Positions 9,358-18,514 of a DNA stretch of 64,000 bases are shown one piece after another. A program made the translations under genes and the position numbers. Every line of letters starts with the position of its first letter. The first letter of the stretch is position 1. The notes under the pieces are model-generated. The model saw only the letters and a list, made by a program, of their open reading frames with translations, made no database searches and had not been told where the DNA came from. Source of the stretch: an uncultured Lachnospiraceae bacterium (GTDB taxonomy: Bacteria; Bacillota; Clostridia; Lachnospirales; Lachnospiraceae); contig CAMUYA010000008.1 in NCBI GenBank assembly GCA_947164865.1, forward strand, positions 39,240 to 103,239. Direction: 5' to 3'.

Positions 9358-9408
9358 ATACTACAATAACCTTTCCGATAATGCATCAAAACCTTAACAT
9401 AACCTTAA
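9358..9408 (-). promoter_or_regulatory. Candidate regulated promoter of the efflux operon with OmpR-type direct repeats
   Basis: Read on the minus strand: TTAAGGTT occurs at 9401-9408 and 9390-9397, exactly 11 bp apart, and a weaker copy (GAAAGGTT) lies a further 22 bp on at 9368-9375. A -10-like TAGTAT is at 9358-9363 with no good -35 box. Direct repeats one helical turn apart in place of a -35 element are the usual arrangement for activation by OmpR/PhoB-family response regulators. Which regulator acts here is unknown; none lies next to this operon. Confidence 0.5.
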
Positions 9409-9464
9409 TTCGAAACCGGATTTTCGAAATAGTCTATAGAATTATGTCAACTGACAAATGCCGC

Positions 9465-9499
9465 AAAAACAGGCGGAATGAAATATCTTTTTCCGCCTG
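9465..9499 (-). terminator. Intrinsic terminator after the GGDEF gene
   Basis: A perfect 9-bp stem (CAGGCGGAA paired with TTCCGCCTG, 9470-9478 and 9491-9499) is followed on the minus strand by a run of five T. It lies just past the stop of the cyclase gene at 9508. Confidence 0.8.
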
Positions 9500-9507
9500 A
9501 TCTTTTG

Positions 9508-11946
9508 TTAACTCTCAGTCTTCAATTCGTTCTTATTATGGTACATCTTTTCATCCGCTGTTTCAAATACACGCGTCATGCGGCCTTCTCCGTTGTACCT
9601 GGACATTCCGCATGCGATAACGATGCCTCCTTCTTTTTTGGCTCTGGCATTATGCATTGCCATCTTTTCAACAAGCTCATCAACACATAAATAATCTTCT
9701 CCCTGAGCGATAACGGCAAATTCGTCGCCACCTATCCTGAATACAGGGCTCTTCTTGAATGTGTCGCAGATTATCTTGCAGGCGTCCTTAAGATACTTGT
9801 CTCCTGCCCGATGCCCTTCGCTGTCGTTGATCTTCTTAAGGTCATTCACATCAAAGATAACCAGTGCAAATTCCGGTTTCTCCCCACTCTTTATCCTCCG
9901 GTTCATTTCAGCTTCTTTATCCAGATAAGCATGCCTGTTCTTGACACCTGTGAGAGCATCCACATGAGCAATATTCTGAGCCTGTTCCAGACGTCTCGCG
10001 TAATCCTCCTCCTGGTGCACAAAGAGGTCAATATCGTTTACTCCGACTATAAGGCGTTTTCCGGCGCTCTCCTCTACCATCGCTGCTTTGACCTGGACGT
10101 ATGTGGGCTTTCCGTTTGAAACAAGTCTGTAGCTGAGAGAGAATACTCCGCTTCTTTCCACTTCCGCAAGTACACTCTCTTCAGTGTAAGCTGAAAGGAA
10201 ACGGTCGATATCATCCGGATGTACCACTCTTATTGCATTCTGACGCGAAGCTTCAAAGAAGTCCATTCCCTCCTTGGGTATATCCAGAGTCTCAAAACCT
10301 TCTGTGGAACTGAATTCGCGATACCTCCCGGTCTCGGGGTTTACCACATACACGCAAAGAAAGTCTCCCGCCAGAGCGTTAAGCCTCGAGTATGCTATAT
10401 GCTCCTCTTTGGCCCTCTCTGCGGCTCGTCTCTGCCTCATCTCATCATCCACATCCATGACACCTATTACTATGAATCTCTCATCATCCTGCATCCTGGA
10501 TACTTTCATACTCAGATAGGAGGATGATTCCCCCTCTGTCAGTCGGTATGTCATCATAAAGATCTTGTTTCTGTCAAGAGCATCCAGAAGGTTTTCTCTC
10601 TTCATGGATTCGATAAATGTCTCTCTGTCGTCTACATGAACAAACAGCTTTGCCTCTTTTTCACAGGATCCGAAGAAATCCTCGCCACTGCGCTTTTCCT
10701 TAAGAACTCCGGTGTTTTCGTCGGACTGGTATTCGATAAATTCCCCTGTCTCCACATTTACATAGAATATATCCCTGTATCCGCTCGCAAGGGTCTGGGC
10801 GATATGCGTGTGGATGATCCCATTTTTTCTGGCCTTTTCGTAGGCTTCTTTGGTCTTAGCGTTCTCACGTTCAACGCGCACCATGTCGGTTACATCCTGA
10901 CACATTCCCAGCAGACAGAGCCTTCCCGTAGAATCTATATATTTAAGCTTGGTGGTCTGGAACTGCCTCTGATTGCCCGCAGCATCCGGAACATCCTCGA
11001 AGAAAATATATGGCTCATCCATCGACATAGCCATACGGTCGTCCTCGACGAAGTGCTTTGCTGTCTCCGCATCGAAAATCTCCGCGTCGGTAAGCCCGAC
11101 TACTCCTTCGGGATTCTCTTTATGTGCATATTCGGCAAAGGACTGATTGCACGCAAGATAAACACCTGTGTCCGCATCCTTGGAAAAGCTTAGGGCAGGC
11201 ATATTGTCAAGAAGCGCCGTGATCGAAGCCTTAAGTGTCTTGATCTTCTCAGCTTCTATCAGTTCTCTTCTGTACTCTTCTATTTCATCTCCAATTACAA
11301 AGGCCCTGAGCAGACAGGTCCCAAGCATATATGCCATGGAGTAAAAAGGTAAATAAGCGAACAGGACCTGAGCGATGAGAAGGGTCAGCATTATAAGCCC
11401 GAACAAGGCCGTTGTACGGTATCGTTTGATCTTATCGCCAATGTTTTTACGCTTTCCCATAGAAGAAAAAGCATATATCGAAATAAAGAGAAAAATCAGA
11501 ATCTGAGCGAGAAGCACCGCGTATCTCGGTGCATAAGCTTTATACACACAATCGCTGTCGACTGTGAAAAAAATCGGTAAAAAGATATTGATCAGAGTAA
11601 GCGCTGCAACACAGACAGCAAGGGCACGCCCTGCGTAGACAAGAAATTTCCCGAAGCCGTTATTCTCATCAAGATACAGGACAACATACCATGACCAGCA
11701 GAAAACGCCGGCGGCCATAGCAATAAAATAGACTGAGGTGTCTGCAAAAAGAAGGATCGGAAGCTTTTTTGCCTCAAAGATCCCCCACAGGATATCCGTG
11801 ACATAATAAACCAGCACGGTGTACAGGAAAGTCCTGTACACCTTCCATGCCGGTTTTTCAAACGCTTTGTTTCTGTTAAGCAGAATATCCTGATTTTCGA
11901 TAAGCAGGATAACTGCCGCAAGCAGACCGATCGCAGAATAATACAT
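9508..11946 (-). CDS. Membrane diguanylate cyclase with PAS domains (GGDEF)
   Basis: 812 residues. Six or seven hydrophobic helices fill about 1-215, then come a PAS domain (about 250-360, with LDNMPALSFSKDADTGVYLACN) and two further PAS-like units (about 385-500 and 515-630), each ending in a VIGV-D-like strand. The C-terminal GGDEF domain (about 645-805) carries an intact FRIGGDEFAV active site, so it should make cyclic di-GMP; no RxxD inhibitory site is seen five residues before it. ATG at 11946 has GAGG five bases upstream; GTG at 11952 is an alternative. It lies downstream of thrS and ends in its own terminator. Confidence 0.92.
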   Translation of the reverse strand: MYYSAIGLLAAVILLIENQDILLNRNKAFEKPAWKVYRTFLYTVLVYYVTDILWGIFEAKKLPILLFADTSVYFIAMAAGVFCWSWYVVLYLDENNGFGKFLVYAGRALAVCVAALTLINIFLPIFFTVDSDCVYKAYAPRYAVLLAQILIFLFISIYAFSSMGKRKNIGDKIKRYRTTALFGLIMLTLLIAQVLFAYLPFYSMAYMLGTCLLRAFVIGDEIEEYRRELIEAEKIKTLKASITALLDNMPALSFSKDADTGVYLACNQSFAEYAHKENPEGVVGLTDAEIFDAETAKHFVEDDRMAMSMDEPYIFFEDVPDAAGNQRQFQTTKLKYIDSTGRLCLLGMCQDVTDMVRVERENAKTKEAYEKARKNGIIHTHIAQTLASGYRDIFYVNVETGEFIEYQSDENTGVLKEKRSGEDFFGSCEKEAKLFVHVDDRETFIESMKRENLLDALDRNKIFMMTYRLTEGESSSYLSMKVSRMQDDERFIVIGVMDVDDEMRQRRAAERAKEEHIAYSRLNALAGDFLCVYVVNPETGRYREFSSTEGFETLDIPKEGMDFFEASRQNAIRVVHPDDIDRFLSAYTEESVLAEVERSGVFSLSYRLVSNGKPTYVQVKAAMVEESAGKRLIVGVNDIDLFVHQEEDYARRLEQAQNIAHVDALTGVKNRHAYLDKEAEMNRRIKSGEKPEFALVIFDVNDLKKINDSEGHRAGDKYLKDACKIICDTFKKSPVFRIGGDEFAVIAQGEDYLCVDELVEKMAMHNARAKKEGGIVIACGMSRYNGEGRMTRVFETADEKMYHNKNELKTES

Positions 11947-12008
11947 AGGCACCTCATCGGTCAGTCCGGAGACTGACAGCTTTCCTGAAAGGGAAGCCGT
12001 ATCATCTG

Positions 12009-13793
12009 TTACTTGTGATTAGCTGTTTTTTCCTTGCACATTTCAATGAATTCGCTTAAGCTCATCTCGGCCGTTTCATCGGTATCGCGGTCACGTGCGG
12101 ATACCGTTCCGGCTTCTGTTTCCTTCTCTCCGAGAATGAGCATATAAGGCACCCTGTCCTCCTGACGTGCAGCGCGGATCTTGTAACCCACTTTCTCGTT
12201 GGAAGCGTCGATCTCTGTACGGATGCCTGCAGCATCAAGTGCCTCGTATACCTTGTTTGCGTAATCGAGGTGCTTCTCGGATACGGGGATCACCTTTACC
12301 TGAACGGGAGCCACCCAGAAGGGGAACTTACCCTTTGTTTCCTCGATAAGATAAGCCATAAACCTGTCAAGTGATCCGAGGATCGCTCTGTGAAGAACAA
12401 CAGGTGTCTGTTCATTGCTGCTGCTGTCGATATACTTCAGATCAAACTTGGCAGGAAGACAGAAGTCCAGCTGGCAGGTTGAAAGCGTATATTCCGCTCC
12501 TACAGCGGGCTTAACATTTACATCAAGCTTGGGACCGTAGAATGCAGCCTCACCGATCTCCTCAGTGTAATCGATCTTAAGATCGTTAAGCACCTGGCGA
12601 AGAGCATCTTCTGCTTTATTCCACATTTCGTCATCATCGTGATACTTCTTCTTGTCCGCGGGATCACGCAATGAAAGCACACAGCGATAATCCGTGATAT
12701 TAAAGTCTTTATAAACGTCAAAGATGAGATCCACAACGCTTTTTACTTCCGCCTCGATCTGATCGGGTGTAACAAATAGGTGTGCATCGTTCTGGCAGAA
12801 GTGCCTTCCGCGCTCGATTCCCTTAAGTGTGCCGCTGGCCTCAAATCTGAAGTCGTGAGCTATCTCGCCTATTCTCAAAGGAAGCTGACGGTATGAACGG
12901 GGTTTGTTGGCATAGATCATCATGTGATGAGGGCAGTTCATGGGTCTTAATACGAATGACTCTCCCTCAACTTCCATAGCGGGGAACATGTTGTCCTTAT
13001 AATGATCCCAGTGGCCTGAAGTCTTGTAAAGCTCTACGCTTCCCACACACGGAGTCATTACATGCTGATAACCGAGCTTGCGCTCTTTTTCCTTGATATA
13101 ATTCTCAAGCTCCTGCCAGACGGTATATCCTTTGGGAAGGAACATGGGAAGTCCTCGTCCTACAAGGTTGTCCGTCATGAAAAGACCCATCTCCTTGCCG
13201 ATCTTACGGTGATCGCGCGCTTTGGCCTCTTCCATCTCTTTTTCATAGGCTTCAAGCTCTTCCTTGGATGCAAATGCAACGCCGTTGATACGGGTAAGCA
13301 TTTTGTTCTCGGAATTATTCTTCCAGTAAGCTCCGGAAATACCTGTAAGCTTGAATGCCTTCAGAGCCTTGGTGTAGCAGATGTGCGGTCCTACGCACAT
13401 ATCAATATACTCACCCTGCTGGTAAAAGCTGATTATCGCATCGGGATCGAGATCGCCGATATGCTCAACCTTATAGAGCTCGCCTCTCTCCTGCATGAGC
13501 TTTATTGACTCTTCACGGGAAAGGATGAAAGATTTGAAGGGAAGGTTCTCCTTGACGATCTTCTGCATCTCGGCTTCGATCTTGGGGAAATCCTCCTCGG
13601 AGATAACAGTATCTCCGGTATCTATATCGTAATAAAATCCCTTTTCGGTCGCCGGACCGTAGGCAAAATGTGCCTCGGGATATAATCTCTTAACTGCCTG
13701 TGCGAGAATGTGCGCCGCGCTGTGCCTAAGGATGTGAAGTTCCTCGGAAGCTTCGCACTCTCCAACTTTTCCGTCATTGTAAATAGCTTTCAT
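12009..13793 (-). CDS. thrS: Threonyl-tRNA synthetase without TGS domain
   Basis: 594 residues. It charges tRNA(Thr) in the cytoplasm. After only about 20 residues the protein enters the editing domain (LRHSAAHILAQAVKRLYP), so the usual N-terminal TGS domain of about 60 residues is missing. The class II core is complete: MNCPHHMMIY with zinc ligands, motif 2 around FRFEASGTLKGIERGRHF, motif 3 and the C-terminal anticodon-binding domain (VKVIPVSEKHLDYA). The start at 13793 has GGGAGG seven bases ahead; the open frame extends to 13835 but without a ribosome site. No T-box-like leader is visible in the 98 bp before the gene. Confidence 0.96.
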   Translation of the reverse strand: MKAIYNDGKVGECEASEELHILRHSAAHILAQAVKRLYPEAHFAYGPATEKGFYYDIDTGDTVISEEDFPKIEAEMQKIVKENLPFKSFILSREESIKLMQERGELYKVEHIGDLDPDAIISFYQQGEYIDMCVGPHICYTKALKAFKLTGISGAYWKNNSENKMLTRINGVAFASKEELEAYEKEMEEAKARDHRKIGKEMGLFMTDNLVGRGLPMFLPKGYTVWQELENYIKEKERKLGYQHVMTPCVGSVELYKTSGHWDHYKDNMFPAMEVEGESFVLRPMNCPHHMMIYANKPRSYRQLPLRIGEIAHDFRFEASGTLKGIERGRHFCQNDAHLFVTPDQIEAEVKSVVDLIFDVYKDFNITDYRCVLSLRDPADKKKYHDDDEMWNKAEDALRQVLNDLKIDYTEEIGEAAFYGPKLDVNVKPAVGAEYTLSTCQLDFCLPAKFDLKYIDSSSNEQTPVVLHRAILGSLDRFMAYLIEETKGKFPFWVAPVQVKVIPVSEKHLDYANKVYEALDAAGIRTEIDASNEKVGYKIRAARQEDRVPYMLILGEKETEAGTVSARDRDTDETAEMSLSEFIEMCKEKTANHK

Positions 13794-13891
13794 GATCTTT
13801 CCTCCCGCCGATTTCCGCTTACCGGATAACGGCAAATATATAGTGAAATAATAAGTTTCATTTTATTACGAAATCCGCCGATTGTAAAGGC

Positions 13892-15262
13892 TTACGGCTC
13901 TCTTTCCGCTATCAGCCCCATATTTATCTTGGCCTGCAGGATCCTTCTCACGCTTTCGTCGATCCTTTCCTCGCTTATCCTTCCGCTTTCAACGGCTTTT
14001 TCAACGGTGGTCACGGCGTCATTAAAGTCGATGGGGCACAGGATAATGTCCACTCCCGCATCAAGGCACAAAAGTGATGCCTCACCGCTGGTATAATTGT
14101 CTCTTATGGCCTTCATCTCCAGGGCATCAGTCATCACCACGCCGTCAAATCCCAGCTCACCCCGCAGGATATCCGTGACTATGGTGTGCGAAAAGATGAC
14201 CGGCATATCGGACACATCCGATACGATCATGTGGCCAAGCATTATGGCATCGGCTCCGGCTTCTATTCCTGCCTTAAAGGGAAGGAACTCACCTTCACGG
14301 AGTTCATCAAGTGTCTTGTATACATGGGCCAGCCCGTTATGGGTGTCCTCCAGAGTGTCTCCATGCCCGGGGAAATGCTTAAGCGTGCAGCCCACTCCCC
14401 CTTCGTGGAATCCCTCCACGGCTGCCGCCACCAGCTGCGCGGCTTCCTCATAATCATCACTGTATGCCCTGTCGCCAATGACCGTATTGGCGGGATTTGA
14501 CCACACATCCGCCACGGGTGCGAGGTTGAGGTTGAGCCCGCATCTTGTCATATCGCTTGCTATGGTAAAAGCGTTCTCGTAAGCTTTTTCGGTTCCCTGA
14601 TCCTTGTAACCAAGCATTGCACCTATCTTAGTAGTGCCTACGGTGAACATCAGCCTCCCGACTCTTCCGCCTTCTTCATCGCAGGCTATAAAGAGAGGGA
14701 TCTCCACAAAGGACTGGGAATTGTCTGCCATCTGTCTTACCTGCTCCTGCGACTGCATATTTGTCATATTATAGACAAGACCGCCGACCGGATTCTGCTC
14801 CAGAGCGGCTTTGGTCATATCTCCCGCGGAAGTGACGGGATTTGTCCCGACTATTGCGGATGGATATACCATAAAGAGCTGACAGACCTTTTCATGAACA
14901 GTCATATCAGCCATCATGACATCGACCTGAGAGGGTTCCTCCGGCTCGGGCCCGGGTACAGGTGCAGCTTCGTCTTCCGTTTCAGACTCCTGCTCATTCT
15001 CGCTATCCCCTGTTACCACCTCGGGTTCTTCTTCCGTCTGCGCATCATCTTCTTCAACAGACAAGTCTTCTCCCCCTTCCACCACCGTATCCGAGGCGGT
15101 TTCTTCCTGCTTTGCGCTTTCTTTCGCTTCCCGCGGCCCCTCATCATTTCCGCTCTTTAAATACCATATCAAAAAAACAGCCAGCGAAAGGATCACTATG
15201 ATCGTGCCCGCAATTATTACTCCGGACAGGATATTTGTCTTTTTATTCTTTAAATTACCCAT
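13892..15262 (-). CDS. Membrane-anchored GH3 beta-N-acetylhexosaminidase (NagZ-like)
   Basis: 456 residues: short cytoplasmic stretch, one transmembrane helix (about 13-34), an acidic Glu/Pro-rich linker (about 38-112) and a GH3 domain. The NagZ signature KHFPGHGDTLEDTH with its His/Asp dyad and the nucleophile region VVMTDALEM are intact, predicting release of N-acetylglucosamine from muropeptides or related glycans outside the cell. It starts 12 bp after the stop of the TIR protein gene and has only a poor ribosome site, so the two are probably translated together. This pairing is unusual and is discussed among the findings. Confidence 0.92.
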   Translation of the reverse strand: MGNLKNKKTNILSGVIIAGTIIVILSLAVFLIWYLKSGNDEGPREAKESAKQEETASDTVVEGGEDLSVEEDDAQTEEEPEVVTGDSENEQESETEDEAAPVPGPEPEEPSQVDVMMADMTVHEKVCQLFMVYPSAIVGTNPVTSAGDMTKAALEQNPVGGLVYNMTNMQSQEQVRQMADNSQSFVEIPLFIACDEEGGRVGRLMFTVGTTKIGAMLGYKDQGTEKAYENAFTIASDMTRCGLNLNLAPVADVWSNPANTVIGDRAYSDDYEEAAQLVAAAVEGFHEGGVGCTLKHFPGHGDTLEDTHNGLAHVYKTLDELREGEFLPFKAGIEAGADAIMLGHMIVSDVSDMPVIFSHTIVTDILRGELGFDGVVMTDALEMKAIRDNYTSGEASLLCLDAGVDIILCPIDFNDAVTTVEKAVESGRISEERIDESVRRILQAKINMGLIAEREP

Positions 15263-15274
15263 GATCCGGCCAAA

Positions 15275-18200
15275 TCAGTCGACATTATAAAGTATCTTCT
15301 TCTCATCGGACAATTCCGCATCTCCAAACTGCCTGCGGGCTTCTTCGCACAGTTTCTTATAATCCTTATACTCAATAGAATAAAGGTTAGAATACCCGGA
15401 CAGGATAAATGACTTTTTACCTTTGCAATAAGTTACACCAAAGTTGCTGACACAATCTGCCACAACAGCATACTTTGAAGTCTCAAGCATAACCACCAGT
15501 TTTCCCGAATCCAGCGCAAGCAGTCCGTTTTCTTCATCTTCCACGATATAATCGATCAGTCCGCCCATATCATATGAGCTTATATGCTCGGACCTTTCTA
15601 TATCACGTATCTTTACGGTGTAGTCATCCCCCTGGGATATAAGGTATTTTCCGTCACCGGTAAAATCTATAAAAAGGTTGGTCAGAGTCAGAAGCGTAAA
15701 ATCATCCTTCACTTCTCCGGAAGCCTCATCTATTATCCTGACCTTTCCGTCACTGCAGCACATGGCAAGAGTGCTACCGTCAGGGCTTATCGTTAAGTAC
15801 TTCCACTGGTAGGCATTGGCCACCTCCCGGAGAGAGTCGTTCTCGTAGTAATGAATGTCCCCTGTGGCGATGTCAATTCGGTAAAGATTGGTATCCGTAG
15901 CAGATACGTATAGTTTCCTTCCGTCTTCCGAAAGTGCGACATTTCCTATCTTTTGGCCGGCAAGCTCCTCTGAATCGTTTAAATACACGCATTCTTCTTT
16001 CTCCGTATCCAAAACGGCAATAAACCCGTTGCCCCATGCGACGCAATATTTTCCGTTGCGTGTAAAGCTTCCTCCCGTAGGGTGAATGTATTGTTTTATA
16101 TCCGAGAAGTCATAGGATCTGACCTCTTTTGTAATGGGATTTATCTGACGGATAACATCATCATCCAGTATAAGGTGAAATCCGTCCCGTTCTCCGTCAT
16201 CATCTGTGAGAAGGTAATCCATATCACCGAACCTGAACAACTCTTCACCGGTATTTGAGAAGTAAACGTATTCGTCAGAATCCCAGGCCTTTGTGATGAT
16301 ATATTCAGAATTCCGTGAAACGCCCACGACAGTCAGCTCTTCATCACCCTCATGTATCGTGTTAAGATCCGGAGCATAATGCGGAGTCAGGATATAAATA
16401 CTCGATCCCAGATATTCCTTCAATACCAGAGTCTGTCCAAAACCAACAATGTTAGATATCCTTTTCCCCGTTTCGATGAGACCATCCAGAAACTCGCCTG
16501 TGGAAAAATCAATGGTCTGGATCTGTCCGTTTCCAAGAGCTGCCATACCTCGAGGGCTGTTCAGGAACACAATGATCGAAAAGACGTTATCCGGAAGAAC
16601 TACTCTTGATTTCTGCTTTCCGTTTTCTTCATCAAAGCAGAACACCATCCTTCCTTCCGCGATAACAATATCGGAGCATTTTCTGTCATCTGTGGTATAT
16701 GTATGGTTTTTGATAATAGTGGAACTCGCCCAGAAAGTGTTCGAATCCACATCCAGCGGTGTTTTCCACAATACACTGCTGCCGTCGGCGGCAACAAGCT
16801 CTAAGTTTGCATTCGGATAGTCCCCTATGAGTGATAGAGAAATCGAGCTCACAACGGCAAAGTTTCCCGATTCAAGAGGACATATCTCAGTAACATCCTT
16901 TTCAGCCAGAAGCGTGGAAGAACTTGTTCCCGCGGCAATGTCAAATACCGTTATGTACGCCCTGGGAACCTTGGAAAATGATCCCCCGTGGCAAACGGCC
17001 AAATGGCTTCCGTCTTCTGAAAACGTCATCTCCAGACCAAATTCCGTATCCAGCGGATTCTCAAAAGTCTGTATAATTTCGCCGCTCTGCAGATCCAATA
17101 TATCCACCACATAGTTCTTTTTTGAATTCATCAGAAACATCGTTCCTGTGATATCATTTGTCTCATTGGATTCCGGAGAGATAAGTGCCGCTATTTTATT
17201 CTTGGTCGAGATGCTGCACGAGTCAATTATCTGGTAGTCTGAAAGGGCTCCCTTTCCGGCATACTCAAAGATCACATCCCCGTCAAAGGAATACTTGGTC
17301 ACTCCTCTCCCGGTGATCACATAAATCCCTGTTTCATCTGCGTTTGCTGTATTGACAGCTATCGCACGATTGTCTTTGTCAACCTTGGCATCTATCTTGC
17401 ATAAAAGATCCCAGGTTTCGGTATCCCAGACATATACATTTGCACCGGTGTCGGTAACGATCAGGTATTTTCTGTCATCACTCACGCTGACATCAAAGAC
17501 TTTCATATCGTGAGGTAAAACTCTGTCGAAATAAAAGTCATTTGTGGTGCTGTATGCATAAAGTGCTCTTGAAAGAGCGTATTCCGTCTCTCCCACATAG
17601 GGTCTGTCGTTATCCTCCGAAGGCAGCCCTGCCATCGCCACCAGCGCAGCATCCTCACGGTACCCATCATTAAAAAGTGACAGTGATTTTTCAGCGTAAA
17701 AACGGGACTGGTTCCTTTGCTTGTCTGTATATTCTTCCAGTATTTCTTCCGCGAGCTGTGTCTTTTCGTCAGCCAGACGGGACTTCTCGTCGGCAAGCTG
17801 AGCTTTCTCATCGGCAAGCTGTTTCATTTTGGCCGCAACATTTGCGTTATAGATACCGAAAGCGGTTCCCGCGATCGCCACAATTGCCGCCGCTGATGAC
17901 ACGATCGATATAGTCCTTCTGATTATCCTTTCACGGTGACGCTGCTTGAGATCATCATAGGAGCAGCCCAGAACGGGCGCAGCAAGCCGAAGTATCTCGG
18001 TCTTAAACTTCTTATTCCTGTCGGCGGCTGTTTCTCCCCTTACATCCGCTGCCAGCGGCTCCACGGGATTTCCCTTTTCATCGGTAAGAAGCTGGGGAGG
18101 AAAGCTCTCGTCGGGCTCACCTTCAATAAGCACGGCAAGAACATGATCCCTGTCGTGCATCTCTATGAATGATTCTATCTCTTTACAAACCCAGTATGAT

Positions 18201-18451
18201 TCGGGTGTGCGGGGAGAACAGATCACGATAAGATATTCCGACTGGGCAAGTGCAGAGGATATATTATCATTGAGGTCGCTTCCTATAGGCAGCTCCTCCT
18301 GATCTCTGAACACTCTCTTTATTTTCTTTTTGCCGGTCTTTTTCTGAACGGCTCTCGGTACGTGATATGTCTCAAGGCCCGTGTGTACCTTTTTGGCTAT
18401 CTCCATATCAAGAGGAGAATGCCTGTAACTTATAAACGCATCATATTTCAT
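15275..18451 (-). CDS. TIR domain - transmembrane - heptad linker - beta-propeller protein
   Basis: 1058 residues. The N-terminal TIR domain (about 1-125) has YDAFISYRHS, a BB-loop-like RDQEELPIGSDL and SYWVCKEIE, where E91 sits at the position of the catalytic glutamate of NAD-cleaving TIR enzymes. A transmembrane helix follows at about 180-201, then a tandem seven-residue repeat (QLADEKA, QLADEKS, RLADEKT, QLAEE; 211-236), then about 780 residues of WD40/YVTN-like beta strands (SVSDDRKYLIVTD..VYVWD, SEDGRKLYVSA..LYRID, SPDGSTLAMC..VRIID). Topology suggests a cytoplasmic TIR and an external propeller. GGGAAG precedes ATG. NADase activity and a defence or stress role are inference. It lies 63 bp downstream of the DHH gene. 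Confidence 0.9.
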   Translation of the reverse strand: MKYDAFISYRHSPLDMEIAKKVHTGLETYHVPRAVQKKTGKKKIKRVFRDQEELPIGSDLNDNISSALAQSEYLIVICSPRTPESYWVCKEIESFIEMHDRDHVLAVLIEGEPDESFPPQLLTDEKGNPVEPLAADVRGETAADRNKKFKTEILRLAAPVLGCSYDDLKQRHRERIIRRTISIVSSAAAIVAIAGTAFGIYNANVAAKMKQLADEKAQLADEKSRLADEKTQLAEEILEEYTDKQRNQSRFYAEKSLSLFNDGYREDAALVAMAGLPSEDNDRPYVGETEYALSRALYAYSTTNDFYFDRVLPHDMKVFDVSVSDDRKYLIVTDTGANVYVWDTETWDLLCKIDAKVDKDNRAIAVNTANADETGIYVITGRGVTKYSFDGDVIFEYAGKGALSDYQIIDSCSISTKNKIAALISPESNETNDITGTMFLMNSKKNYVVDILDLQSGEIIQTFENPLDTEFGLEMTFSEDGSHLAVCHGGSFSKVPRAYITVFDIAAGTSSSTLLAEKDVTEICPLESGNFAVVSSISLSLIGDYPNANLELVAADGSSVLWKTPLDVDSNTFWASSTIIKNHTYTTDDRKCSDIVIAEGRMVFCFDEENGKQKSRVVLPDNVFSIIVFLNSPRGMAALGNGQIQTIDFSTGEFLDGLIETGKRISNIVGFGQTLVLKEYLGSSIYILTPHYAPDLNTIHEGDEELTVVGVSRNSEYIITKAWDSDEYVYFSNTGEELFRFGDMDYLLTDDDGERDGFHLILDDDVIRQINPITKEVRSYDFSDIKQYIHPTGGSFTRNGKYCVAWGNGFIAVLDTEKEECVYLNDSEELAGQKIGNVALSEDGRKLYVSATDTNLYRIDIATGDIHYYENDSLREVANAYQWKYLTISPDGSTLAMCCSDGKVRIIDEASGEVKDDFTLLTLTNLFIDFTGDGKYLISQGDDYTVKIRDIERSEHISSYDMGGLIDYIVEDEENGLLALDSGKLVVMLETSKYAVVADCVSNFGVTYCKGKKSFILSGYSNLYSIEYKDYKKLCEEARRQFGDAELSDEKKILYNVD

Positions 18452-18514
18452 AACTTAATCTTCCCGACTTTATCGTGTGCCGCTCTTTCTTAACTCTTAG
18501 TTCTACGTTGTCTC

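Noticed and set aside
13794..13891. T-box leader of thrS
   Set aside because: The gap is 98 bp and shows neither a T-box sequence nor a terminator hairpin.
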